From contig OZ242170.1 in the NCBI GenBank assembly GCA_965205545.1, forward strand, positions 1,550,001 to 1,614,000: a stretch of 64,000 nucleotides of DNA. The letters are read 5' to 3'. Of this stretch, positions 49,274 through 58,499 are shown piece by piece. A program made the translations under genes and the position numbers. The notes under the pieces are model-generated. The model was not told the DNA's origin. It saw only the letters and a program-made list of their open reading frames with translations, and made no database searches. This DNA comes from Bin55 sp965205545. Lineage in GTDB: Bacteria > Pseudomonadota > Gammaproteobacteria > Pseudomonadales > Azotimanducaceae. Position 1 is the first letter of the stretch, and each line of letters begins with the position of its first letter.

Positions 49274-51184
49274 CTACGAATCTTCAGCGGGAGACGTGAA
49301 AGGCGATGGTTCGTGTTCTTCAGCGGGACTTTCAGCTGCCGACTCGCCCGTAGCGGAAGTCTGTTCGGGGGAAGTTGGTGCACGCGGTTTCCCCCCAGCC
49401 ATTATGTCGCCAACCTGCTCGGGAGAGAGGGTCTCGTATTCGATAAGGGCGTTCGCCATGACATGGAGCTTTTCTATGTTGTCCTGAAGAACGTCCTTTG
49501 ACCTTTCGTACAGTCTGTGAACGATAGAACGAACCTCGTCGTCGATCTTTCGGGCGGTATTGTCAGAAACTGTTGTGCTTGGTGTACCCGCGGTCATGCC
49601 AAGAAAAACCTCGCCTTCGTTTTCATCGTACTTCAGAGGACCCAACTCCTCGGAGAAGCCCCACTTTGTCACCATGTTGCGAGCGAGTTGCGTAGCCCGT
49701 TCCAAATCGTTTGAAGCACCAGTAGTAATCCCGTCGATGCCGTTTACAAGCTCTTCAGCTATTCGTCCACCATACAAGGTGCAAATTTGGGATTCCACAG
49801 CCGTCCGACTAAGACTGTATTTGTCCTCTTCGGGAAGGAACATGGTCACACCGAGAGCGCGACCTCTTGGAACAACTGTAATTTTGTACAAAATATCGTG
49901 CTCCGGCATACAGTAGCCAACTATAGCGTGCCCCGCTTCGTGGTATGCGGTCACCCGTTTTTCTTTATCCGACATGACCATCGATTTGCGCTCCGCGCCC
50001 ATCATGATCTTGTCCTTGGCCTTCTCGAATTCCTCCATGCCAACAAGCCTTCTGCCAGCTCGCGCGGCGAAGAGAGCTGCCTCATTGACTATGTTCTCCA
50101 GATCCGCACCGGAAAATCCTGGCGTTCCCCGGGCGATCGTCAGGGAATTCACATCCTCCGCAATCGGCACCCGTCGCATGTGCACTTTCAAGATATGGTC
50201 GCGACCGCGAATGTCAGGTAGAGGGACAACTATTTGACGATCGAAGCGACCAGGGCGAGTCAGCGCGGGGTCCAACACATCGGGTCTATTGGTGGCGGCG
50301 ATCACAATTACTCCGTCGTTGGGCTCAAAACCGCCCATTTCCACTAGCAGCTGATTCAAGGTTTGTTCGCGCTCGTCGTGTCCATTTCCAAGCCCTGCAC
50401 CGCGGTGGCGACCAACTGCGTCGATTTCATCAATAAAGACAATGCAAGGCGCATGTTTCTTTGCTTGTTCGAACATGTCTCGCACTCGGGATGCGCCCAC
50501 GCCCACAAACATTTCCACAAAATCGGACCCTGAAATCGAGAAGAAAGGCACCTTGGCCTCGCCCGCAATTGCCTTTGCAAGCAATGTCTTGCCGGTTCCA
50601 GGAGGACCCACCATAAGTGTGCCACGCGGAATTCTGCCTCCCAGCTTCTGGTACTTGCCGGGGTCGCGGAGGAATTCGACTAGCTCCTGTACATCTTCCT
50701 TGGCTTCCTCCACTCCTGCAACGTCAGCGAACGTAGTCTTGACGTGCTCATCCGAGAGCATCTTTGCCTTGCTTTTTCCAAACGCGAGCGGTCCGCCACG
50801 ACCTCCAACACCTTGTACTTGGCGCATTAGAAGCATGAAAACGGCCAAGATTATGAGAATTGGCAACACTGCAAAAAACAATTGCATCCAAAAACTGTTG
50901 CCGGTGTCTTCGGTGCCCCGAATTTCTACGTTGTGATCCTCGAGATTCTGCAGCAGTTCGGCATCGTCAATGGGTATGCGGACGACCTTGAACGTGTTCC
51001 CTTCGCGGTTTTCAACTTCTATGATGTCTCGCTTGAAGATAACCGTCTTGATGTTGCCTTCCGCGACGTGCGTTCGGAACGCCGAATAGCTAATCTCATC
51101 CGGTTCGGCTTTGCCAACGAAATTGTTGAAAAGGGTAAGTAGCACCAAGGCCACAATAACCCAAAGCAACAGATTTTTCGCCAT
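49274..51184 (-). CDS. ftsH: ATP-dependent zinc metalloprotease FtsH
   Basis: Membrane-bound AAA+ protease that degrades LpxC, sigma-32 and faulty membrane proteins. 636 residues from ATG 51184 (MAKNLLLWVIVALVLL); upstream codons of the open frame do not fit. Two transmembrane helices flank a periplasmic domain; then Walker A GPPGTGKT, Walker B FIDEID, second region of homology NRPDVLDPALTRPGRFDR, and zinc site HEAGH. The C-terminal tail is rich in Pro, Ser, Thr and Glu. rlmE, usually just upstream, is missing here. Confidence 0.96.
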   Translation of the reverse strand: MAKNLLLWVIVALVLLTLFNNFVGKAEPDEISYSAFRTHVAEGNIKTVIFKRDIIEVENREGNTFKVVRIPIDDAELLQNLEDHNVEIRGTEDTGNSFWMQLFFAVLPILIILAVFMLLMRQVQGVGGRGGPLAFGKSKAKMLSDEHVKTTFADVAGVEEAKEDVQELVEFLRDPGKYQKLGGRIPRGTLMVGPPGTGKTLLAKAIAGEAKVPFFSISGSDFVEMFVGVGASRVRDMFEQAKKHAPCIVFIDEIDAVGRHRGAGLGNGHDEREQTLNQLLVEMGGFEPNDGVIVIAATNRPDVLDPALTRPGRFDRQIVVPLPDIRGRDHILKVHMRRVPIAEDVNSLTIARGTPGFSGADLENIVNEAALFAARAGRRLVGMEEFEKAKDKIMMGAERKSMVMSDKEKRVTAYHEAGHAIVGYCMPEHDILYKITVVPRGRALGVTMFLPEEDKYSLSRTAVESQICTLYGGRIAEELVNGIDGITTGASNDLERATQLARNMVTKWGFSEELGPLKYDENEGEVFLGMTAGTPSTTVSDNTARKIDDEVRSIVHRLYERSKDVLQDNIEKLHVMANALIEYETLSPEQVGDIMAGGKPRAPTSPEQTSATGESAAESPAEEHEPSPFTSPAEDS

Positions 51185-51531
51185 TGCGCTCAAAACACAA
51201 ATCCCCTTGCAGACAGCATGTCTGCATGTACAAAGTATACAAGTGTTGAGCAACCGAATCCGATCAAAATCATTCGCCAGTACCTTGTTTCATGCCATGT
51301 GACATAGTGCTAATTTCAGTTATTTCAATCGCTAATTGCTATGCGATATTCGAAATTCCATTTACTAATAGACCCCACAGAGCTTCAATAAATCCCCCGT
51401 GGCAAGCCCATTCGCACTATCACGCAGAAGCCAATTTGTGCATGGCTACCGTTTGGATTAGATGCCCATTTCGCCTTTGTGGTCACATCGGGAACCTGCT
51501 TAACCCACTCAACAACACCAAATGCGGGAAT
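51185..51531. other. Intergenic region upstream of ftsH with a leader hairpin
   Basis: About 350 bases between greA and ftsH, where rlmE and yhbY are usually found. I see no remnant of either. A perfect inverted repeat with 7-base arms (51209-51215 and 51219-51225) lies 25 bases before the ftsH start, and a TATACT-type -10 is at 51234-51239 on the minus strand. These could form the ftsH promoter and leader. Confidence 0.45.
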
Positions 51532-52002
51532 TCAAATGTGCTCAACGTCGCGAATGTGATATTCCTTCTCGGCTGGCCCCTCTCCCACCACAAACACGTC
51601 GTCCAGCCTTTTTCCAATCATTGCTCGACCAAGCGGCGAGACATTGGAAATCGTGCCCATCTTTACGTCTGCTTCGTCCTCACCGACTATCCGATACGTT
51701 ACGGTTGCCCCCGTGTCCACGTCCTCTAAAGTGATCGTTGAACCAAAGATTACCCTCCCAGTGTTGCTGATCTTGGTGACATCGATCACTCGAGCGTCAG
51801 AGAGTCTGGATTCCAAGTAGCGGATCCTCGCTTCCATCATTCCCTGTCGTTCCTTTGCGGCGTGGTAGTCCGCATTTTCGCGCAAGTCACCTAACTTGCG
51901 AGCTTCGCCGATGGCTTTGGAGGCTGCCGCTCGTCCATTCCGCAATTCCTCCAACTCGTTGCGCAGCTTGAGCTGTCCCTCTACCGTCATGGGTTTAGGC
52001 AC
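51532..52002 (-). CDS. greA: Transcription elongation factor GreA
   Basis: 156-residue factor that rescues backtracked RNA polymerase by stimulating transcript cleavage. The N-terminal coiled coil holds the acidic tip (GDLRENADYHAAKERQ) and the C-terminal FKBP-like domain ends with SPLGRAMIGK. The start is GTG at 52002, nine bases after AGGAGG. It follows carB by 13 bases in the carA-carB-greA operon. Confidence 0.97.
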   Translation of the reverse strand: MPKPMTVEGQLKLRNELEELRNGRAAASKAIGEARKLGDLRENADYHAAKERQGMMEARIRYLESRLSDARVIDVTKISNTGRVIFGSTITLEDVDTGATVTYRIVGEDEADVKMGTISNVSPLGRAMIGKRLDDVFVVGEGPAEKEYHIRDVEHI

Positions 52003-52015
52003 GGATTCCTTCCTC

Positions 52016-55000
52016 CTATAGTTCTTGCAATCGCCGAACGGAATTAGAGCTTCCGTATCTTATTGCTTGGCAAATCGCCGCTCCGCCCGCCAGTGTAGTC
52101 GTGTAGGTCACGTTATTCTGCAATCCAAGTCTACGTATCACTGCTGAGTCTGCAACGGATTGGCGGCCTTCCGTCGAATTGACTATGAGCTTGACGTCTC
52201 GATTCTTCATCAGGTCGGTAACATCAGGGCGACCTTCAGTCACTTTGTTTACCACCTCCGACTCAATCCCATGTCGGCGGAGCACTGCGGCGGTACCTCG
52301 TGTAGCAACGAGATCAAAACCTAGATCCCTCAATTGTCCCGCGACATCGGCTACATGAGGGCGATCGGATTCCTTAACGCTGACAAATGCCAATCCTCCG
52401 CTTGGCAAACGTGTCCCAGCAGCGAGCGTTGCCTTGGAAAAAGCTTCGGCAAAGGATTTACCGATACCCATCACTTCCCCAGTTGATTTCATTTCAGGTC
52501 CCAATATGGGATCGACGCCCGGAAACTTGGCAAACGGAAACACCGATTCCTTGACGAATATGTGGGAGGGCACTGCTTCTTCCGTGAATCCCTGGGACTC
52601 GAGCGACACGCCGGCCATGCACCGAGCAGCGACCTTTGCTAGTGAGAAGCCTATGCATTTCGACACAAACGGTACTGTCCGTGAGGCGCGTGGATTGACT
52701 TCGAGCACGAAGATGTTCCCGGCTTGGACCGCCATCTGCACATTCATCAGGCCAACAACGTTTAACTCGTAAGCAAGTGCTCGCACCTGGCGACGAATCT
52801 CTTCCTGGATCGCGGAACTCAGACTGTGAGGCGGCAATGAACACGCCGAATCACCGGAATGTATCCCTGCCTGTTCGATATGCTCCATGATCGCGCCAAT
52901 GAGAACGTCGTGCCCATCCGAAACCAAGTCCACGTCAACTTCAACAGCCTGATCCAAGTATCGATCAAGAAGCACGGGGGCCGTATTCGACTCAGGAATG
53001 GCGCTGGCCAGATACCGTGAAAGCTCTGACTCGTTGAACACGACCTCCATGGCTCGTCCCCCAAGCACGTACGAAGGTCGGACGATTAATGGAAAACCGA
53101 TTTCGCGTGCGGCCTGCAGTCCATCCTCGATGGAATTGACCGTGCGATTGGAGGGTTGATGCAAACCCGCCTGCTCAATGACATCTTGAAATCGTTTCCT
53201 ATCTTCGGCGCGGTCGATCGCGTCTGCGCTAGTACCAATGATTGGCACACCCAATGCAGTGAGTTTGTCGACCAGCTTGAGTGGAGTTTGACCGCCGAAT
53301 TGAACTATCACTCCAGCTGGATTCTCAACGTCGATGATTGCCAAGACATCTTCTAACGTAACCGGTTCGAAATACAGTCTGTCGGATGTGTCATAGTCTG
53401 TTGAAACGGTTTCGGGATTGCAGTTGACCATGATGGTCTCATAGCCATCCTCACGCATGGCGAGAGCTGCGTGAACACAGCAGTAGTCGAATTCAATGCC
53501 TTGGCCAATGCGATTTGGACCACCACCGAGCACCATGATCTTTTTCTGATCTGTGGGGTTGGCCTCGCAAAACTGCTCGTAGGTTGAATACAAATAGGCC
53601 GTGGTTGCGGGAAACTCAGCCGCGCAGGTGTCAACGCGCTTGTAGACTGGCTTTATGTCCCACGCTCGTCTGCGCCCGCGGACGTTGTCCTCTTTGCATT
53701 TGAGCAACTCTGACAGTCTGAGATCGGAAAACCCGTCCCGTTTCAACTGCAGTAATTCCTCGGGTCTTATGTCTTCAATCGACTTCCCCAGCAGAGCTTG
53801 TTCCGTCTGAACTAGGTCGTGAATTTGCGCAAGGAACCAAGGGTCAATTCGAGTGGCCTCATGCATCTCCTCCAATGAGATGTTGTGTCGAAATCCGTCA
53901 GCCACATAGAGGATTCGGTCGGCTCCTGGTTGTCGCAATTCAGCAAAGAGATCGCGTAAATCGTCCTGACTTTGAACGCTCAAAATGGGTTGCAGTCCAC
54001 TGATCCCCGTTTCCAGACTGCGAAGCGCTTTTTGGAACGACTCCTTGAATGTTCTGCCTATGGACATCGCTTCGCCCACAGACTTCATTTGTGTCGTGAG
54101 CCGATTTTCGGCTTGCTGGAACTTCTCGAACGTGAAACGAGGGATCTTGGTGACCACATAGTCGAGCGTAGGTTCAAAGGAAGCCGGAGTGACGCCTGTA
54201 ATATCGTTGGCCAGTTCGTCAAGCGTGTAGCCCAAAGCAAGCTTGGCAGCGACCTTGGCAATGGGAAAGCCGGTTGCTTTGGAAGCCAGCGCTGAGGAGC
54301 GGGACACCCTGGGGTTCATTTCTACAACAATCATCCGCCCAGAATTGGGATCCACAGCGAACTGCACATTAGATCCACCAGTTTCCACTCCGATTTCGCG
54401 CAGTACCGCAATCGACGCGTCTCGCATGAGTTGGAACTCTTTGTCAGTGAGTGTCTGCGCTGGCGCTACCGTGATGGAGTCCCCCGTGTGAATGCCCATT
54501 GGATCCACGTTTTCGATGGAGCAGACGATGATGCAGTTGTCGCTCATGTCGCGCACCACTTCCATCTCGTATTCCTTCCATCCAAGCAATGACTCGTCGA
54601 TTAGCAGCTCGTTGGTCGGAGACAGCTGCAGACCACGATTGCATATGTCTACGAATTCCTCTCGGTTGTAGGCTATGCCGCCACCTGATCCTCCTAAAGT
54701 GAAAGATGGTCGGATGATGCATGGGTAGCCCAACTCTTTCTGAACGCGCAAAGCATCCTCGAGACTGTGGGCTATCCCCGATTTAGCGGTTTCTAATCCG
54801 ATATTGGCCATCGCTTTATCGAAGAGTTCACGGTCTTCCGCCTTGTCTATGGAATCGCGGCTCGCCCCAATAAGCTCGACTCCGTTCTCGGCGAGAACAC
54901 CTTCACGAACGAGATCCAAGGCACAGTTGAGAGCGGTTTGGCCTCCCATAGTCGAAAGCAGTGCATCCGGTTTCTCCCGTTGAATGATTCGCGCGACTGT

Positions 55001-55216
55001 CTGCCACTCCACTGGTTCGATGTAGATGGCTGAAGCCATGGTCGGATCGGTCATGATGGTCGCGGGATTGGAGTTCACCAAAATCACCCGCAATCCTTCT
55101 TCCATCAGCGCTTTGCAGGCTTGAGCTCCTGAGTAGTCGAATTCGCACGCCTGGCCTATTACTATCGGACCGGCACCCAGGATCAAGACCGATTCGATAT
55201 CGGCGCGCTTCGGCAT
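52016..55216 (-). CDS. carB: Carbamoyl-phosphate synthase large subunit
   Basis: Makes carbamoyl phosphate for pyrimidines and arginine from ammonia passed on by CarA. 1066 residues in two homologous halves, each with an ATP-grasp domain (LILGAGPIVIGQACEFDYSG and VLGGGPNRIGQGIEFDY begin the halves; FTLGGSGGG and YVLGGRAME mark the ATP sites), and a C-terminal MGS-like allosteric domain (from about residue 940). It starts seven bases after carA. Confidence 0.98.
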   Translation of the reverse strand: MPKRADIESVLILGAGPIVIGQACEFDYSGAQACKALMEEGLRVILVNSNPATIMTDPTMASAIYIEPVEWQTVARIIQREKPDALLSTMGGQTALNCALDLVREGVLAENGVELIGASRDSIDKAEDRELFDKAMANIGLETAKSGIAHSLEDALRVQKELGYPCIIRPSFTLGGSGGGIAYNREEFVDICNRGLQLSPTNELLIDESLLGWKEYEMEVVRDMSDNCIIVCSIENVDPMGIHTGDSITVAPAQTLTDKEFQLMRDASIAVLREIGVETGGSNVQFAVDPNSGRMIVVEMNPRVSRSSALASKATGFPIAKVAAKLALGYTLDELANDITGVTPASFEPTLDYVVTKIPRFTFEKFQQAENRLTTQMKSVGEAMSIGRTFKESFQKALRSLETGISGLQPILSVQSQDDLRDLFAELRQPGADRILYVADGFRHNISLEEMHEATRIDPWFLAQIHDLVQTEQALLGKSIEDIRPEELLQLKRDGFSDLRLSELLKCKEDNVRGRRRAWDIKPVYKRVDTCAAEFPATTAYLYSTYEQFCEANPTDQKKIMVLGGGPNRIGQGIEFDYCCVHAALAMREDGYETIMVNCNPETVSTDYDTSDRLYFEPVTLEDVLAIIDVENPAGVIVQFGGQTPLKLVDKLTALGVPIIGTSADAIDRAEDRKRFQDVIEQAGLHQPSNRTVNSIEDGLQAAREIGFPLIVRPSYVLGGRAMEVVFNESELSRYLASAIPESNTAPVLLDRYLDQAVEVDVDLVSDGHDVLIGAIMEHIEQAGIHSGDSACSLPPHSLSSAIQEEIRRQVRALAYELNVVGLMNVQMAVQAGNIFVLEVNPRASRTVPFVSKCIGFSLAKVAARCMAGVSLESQGFTEEAVPSHIFVKESVFPFAKFPGVDPILGPEMKSTGEVMGIGKSFAEAFSKATLAAGTRLPSGGLAFVSVKESDRPHVADVAGQLRDLGFDLVATRGTAAVLRRHGIESEVVNKVTEGRPDVTDLMKNRDVKLIVNSTEGRQSVADSAVIRRLGLQNNVTYTTTLAGGAAICQAIRYGSSNSVRRLQEL

Positions 55217-55223
55217 AGTCTTG

Positions 55224-56357
55224 CTACGTCCTGTTTCGCATCAATTCGATGAAGTGATCGAACAAATAGCGACAATCTTGAGGACCAGGGCTCGCCTCTG
55301 GATGTCCCTGAAACCCAAATGCCGGTAGGTGCTTGTGAGCAATTCCCTGCAATGTTCCATCGAACAAGGAAGAGTGAGTCATTTCGAGTGCATCAGGAAG
55401 ACTCGACTCCTCCACACAAAAGCCATGATTTTGACTGGTAACGATCACTTGGCCGGTCTTGATGTCCTTGACGGGGTGATTGGCACCGTGGTGACCATGC
55501 TTCATCTTCACCGTCTTAGCTCCTGCTGCTAACGCGAGAAGCTGACAACCGAGGCAAATTCCAAAAATCGGAATTCGAGCATCCATGAAGTCGGAAATTG
55601 CATCAATCGCATACGTACAGGGGTCGGGGTCGCCGGGACCGTTGGAAAGGAATATGCCGTCAGGTTCATGCGACAACGCTTGTGAAGCGCTGGTGTTCGC
55701 GGGAACAACAATGACCTCACATCCTCGGTCCACGAGCAATCGCAAAATGTTTCTCTTAATGCCAAAATCGTAAGCGACGACTCGCAGCTCTCCGCCGATG
55801 GAATCGCGATAACCGGTTTCTAGGTCCCACCCTCCCTCAGTCCAATGGTCTTCGGACTGTCGAGTTACCACCTTGGCCAAGTCCATACCGACTAATCCGG
55901 GAAAACTTTGAGCAAGTTCAATAGCTTCCTGTTCCCTGAATCCCGAGCCTGCAACTATGCAACCGGCCATCGCGCCTTTCTCGCGAATAATGCAAGTCAA
56001 TTGGCGAGTATCAATTTCAGAGATGGCAACGACGTTTTCGCGTCGCAAGAATTCCCCGAGCGAATTCTGCGAACGAAAGTTGCTCAACAGTGGCGGAGTA
56101 TCTCTCACGACCAACCCCTCGGCCCACACGGAGTTGGACTCGTAGTCCTCCTGATTCGTACCGGTGTTGCCAATGTGAGGATAGGTCAGCGTAACAATTT
56201 GTCGGGCATAGGAAGGATCCGTAAGAATCTCTTGATAGCCGGTCATGGCTGTGTTGAAAACGACCTCGCCGGCGGCGGAACCAAAAACCCCGATTGACGA
56301 GCCTCGAAAAATCGTTCCATCCTCAAGAGCAAGCAATGCGGGGATTGGTGGGTTCAC
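55224..56357 (-). CDS. carA: Carbamoyl-phosphate synthase small subunit
   Basis: Glutamine amidotransferase subunit. 377 residues: an N-terminal CPSase domain (GEVVFNTAMTGYQEILTDPSY) and a class I glutaminase domain with nucleophile Cys in GICLGCQLLALA and His-Glu in GHPEASPGP. The start is GTG at 56357. It lies between dapB and carB as in Pseudomonas. Confidence 0.97.
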   Translation of the reverse strand: MNPPIPALLALEDGTIFRGSSIGVFGSAAGEVVFNTAMTGYQEILTDPSYARQIVTLTYPHIGNTGTNQEDYESNSVWAEGLVVRDTPPLLSNFRSQNSLGEFLRRENVVAISEIDTRQLTCIIREKGAMAGCIVAGSGFREQEAIELAQSFPGLVGMDLAKVVTRQSEDHWTEGGWDLETGYRDSIGGELRVVAYDFGIKRNILRLLVDRGCEVIVVPANTSASQALSHEPDGIFLSNGPGDPDPCTYAIDAISDFMDARIPIFGICLGCQLLALAAGAKTVKMKHGHHGANHPVKDIKTGQVIVTSQNHGFCVEESSLPDALEMTHSSLFDGTLQGIAHKHLPAFGFQGHPEASPGPQDCRYLFDHFIELMRNRT

Positions 56358-56439
56358 TCGCAGCTATCCAAATTAGCAGCTATTTCAAATGAACTGAGAA
56401 GTCTGTGAGACTTTGAGGTCCGTCCATCAAGACTTCTCG

Positions 56440-57255
56440 TCATGGCAGACCCAATACTTGACTCATGTCGTACAAGCCGCTCATTCCGGCCTCTGCCTTT
56501 CTTGCAATGAACACGCTCCCCCGCAATGCACCTGCGGCGAAGATGGACCGGCTCGCGGAACGATGCGTCAGCTCAATCCGCTCTCCAATTCCTGCAAAGA
56601 TCACCGTATGTTCGCCTACAACATCACCACCGCGTGAAGAGTGGAACCCAATTTCGCCGTGGACACGTTCTCCAACGATACCCTCGCGTCCGAATGAAGC
56701 CACTTCCTGAAGGTCGCACTCGCGAGTCTGCGCAATCGCTTGCCCCATCTGCAGAGCTGTGCCTGACGGCGAATCGACCTTGTTGCGGTGATGCAGTTCG
56801 TGAATCTCCACGTCGAATTCGTCACCCAGTGCCTTTGTGGCGAGTTCAAGCATCTTGAGCGACACGTTCACGCCGACACTCATGTTGGGAGCCTGCAGTA
56901 TGGGAATGTGTTGGGATGCAGATTGAATGCGCGATTGTTGATGATCCGTAAAGCCCGTGGTACCAACTACCATGCCGATTCCACGACCAACACACGGATC
57001 TAACAATTCCATTGTGTTCGTCGGACTACTGAAGTCAATGGCTACCGCAGTTTCATTCAGCGCAGTTGCGACTTCGCGCGTCACGTTTACTCCAACGGCA
57101 CCACATCCTGCTACTAGTCCAACGTCAGAACCCAAGTAGGAAGAGGAACTGGACGCCAGAGCACCGCCAATGCAAAGCTCGGAATGGTCTTGAAGTGCGT
57201 GAGTGAGTATGCGGCCCATTCTTCCTGTTGCGCCGCAAATTGCAACCGAAATCAT
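56440..57255 (-). CDS. dapB: 4-hydroxy-tetrahydrodipicolinate reductase
   Basis: Lysine and diaminopimelate synthesis enzyme. 271 residues. The NAD(P) motif is AICGATGRMG, the nucleotide loop VVGTTGFTD, the catalytic region ELHHRNKVDSPSGTAL. The start is 12 bases after the dnaJ stop, so dapB can be read from the chaperone transcript. Confidence 0.97.
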   Translation of the reverse strand: MISVAICGATGRMGRILTHALQDHSELCIGGALASSSSSYLGSDVGLVAGCGAVGVNVTREVATALNETAVAIDFSSPTNTMELLDPCVGRGIGMVVGTTGFTDHQQSRIQSASQHIPILQAPNMSVGVNVSLKMLELATKALGDEFDVEIHELHHRNKVDSPSGTALQMGQAIAQTRECDLQEVASFGREGIVGERVHGEIGFHSSRGGDVVGEHTVIFAGIGERIELTHRSASRSIFAAGALRGSVFIARKAEAGMSGLYDMSQVLGLP

Positions 57256-57267
57256 TGATTGGAAAGT

Positions 57268-58416
57268 CTATTGAGTCAAACTGTCTATGAAGTCTCGCAC
57301 GCGAGAAACAAATGACTTCCCTTTGGGTGTGTGCTTGCTATCCGTGCCCTCAAGCGTAGTCTCCAACTGCTCTAGAAGCTCCCGTTGCTTTGACGACAAA
57401 TTGACAGGAGTCTCCACTACAACCCTGCAAAGCAGGTCTCCCTTGCGTCGGTCTCGCAGCGATGGGACACCACGCCCACGCAATCTAAATAGCTTGCCGG
57501 TCTGCGTTTCTGCCGGCACTCGCAATTTTACGCTACCTTCGAGTGTTGGAATATCAACCTCGTCACCCAATGCCGCTTGGGTAATTGTGATGGGCTTTTC
57601 GCAAAGCAGGTCACTGTTCTGACGTTCAAACACGGGGTGGGGTCGGACATTGAACATTATGTAAAGGTCGCCAGTAGGCCCGCCACGAATACCACTCTCA
57701 CCTTCGCCACTGACACGTAGACGAGTTCCCTGGTCTACTCCGGGAGGAACGGTTACGGAAAGGGTCTTCTCGCTACTAGCACGTCCTTGGCCTCGACAGT
57801 TGTGGCAGGGGTTCTCAATGGTTCTACCCGTGCCCCCGCATCGTCGACAAGTCTGTTGCATGAGGAACATGTGCTGACGAATGGATATCCGTCCCGACCC
57901 ATCGCAGTCGGGGCATTCTCTGGCGGATGTTCCGCGAGCAGCGCCGCTTCCATCGCACTCTGAGCACGTCCGCAATGCTGGAATGCGCACTTCAATCTTG
58001 TCGCCACGGACCGCTTGCTCCAAATCGATGCTCAATTCGTAGCTTAGGTCCGATCCGCGTTGCTGTTGCGAATGAGATCGGCTTCGTTGCGATCCCATGA
58101 ACATGTCGCCGAAAACGCTATCGAGGTTTCTCAGAATGTCGTCGATACTCGACCCGTTGGCGAAGTCGCTGAACCCGCCGCCCTGCATTCCGTCAAGGCC
58201 GGAATGACCGAACCGATCATACGCGCTACGTTTTTCGTCATTCGAAAGAACTTCAAACGCTTCGGTTGCCTCTTTGAATTGCTCTTCGGCATCCGGTTGA
58301 TCGGGATTGCGATCGGGGTGGTACTTCATCGCCAGCCGACGATAGGAACGCTTTATCTCGTCGTCGCTTGCACCTCGAGATACTCCTAGAACTTCGTAGT
58401 AGTCGCGCTTTGCCAT
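57268..58416 (-). CDS. dnaJ: Chaperone protein DnaJ
   Basis: Type I J-protein, 382 residues: J domain with HPD (YHPDRNPD), Gly/Phe-rich linker, zinc domain with four C-x-x-C-x-G-type repeats (CSECDGSG, CPDCDGSG, CRRCGGTG, CHNCRGQG) and the C-terminal substrate domains. It delivers clients to DnaK. It lies 83 bases after dnaK. Confidence 0.98.
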   Translation of the reverse strand: MAKRDYYEVLGVSRGASDDEIKRSYRRLAMKYHPDRNPDQPDAEEQFKEATEAFEVLSNDEKRSAYDRFGHSGLDGMQGGGFSDFANGSSIDDILRNLDSVFGDMFMGSQRSRSHSQQQRGSDLSYELSIDLEQAVRGDKIEVRIPALRTCSECDGSGAARGTSARECPDCDGSGRISIRQHMFLMQQTCRRCGGTGRTIENPCHNCRGQGRASSEKTLSVTVPPGVDQGTRLRVSGEGESGIRGGPTGDLYIMFNVRPHPVFERQNSDLLCEKPITITQAALGDEVDIPTLEGSVKLRVPAETQTGKLFRLRGRGVPSLRDRRKGDLLCRVVVETPVNLSSKQRELLEQLETTLEGTDSKHTPKGKSFVSRVRDFIDSLTQ

Positions 58417-58499
58417 GCCATTGCCTGTCTTACGAAACTAAATGGCTCGCAACTGCGCCGCGAAATAGCCTCGAATCCCACATCCCCATGGAGTGGTAG

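Noticed and set aside
51292..51729. 145-codon plus-strand frame upstream of and over the greA end
   Set aside because: Antisense to greA for most of its length and without family features.
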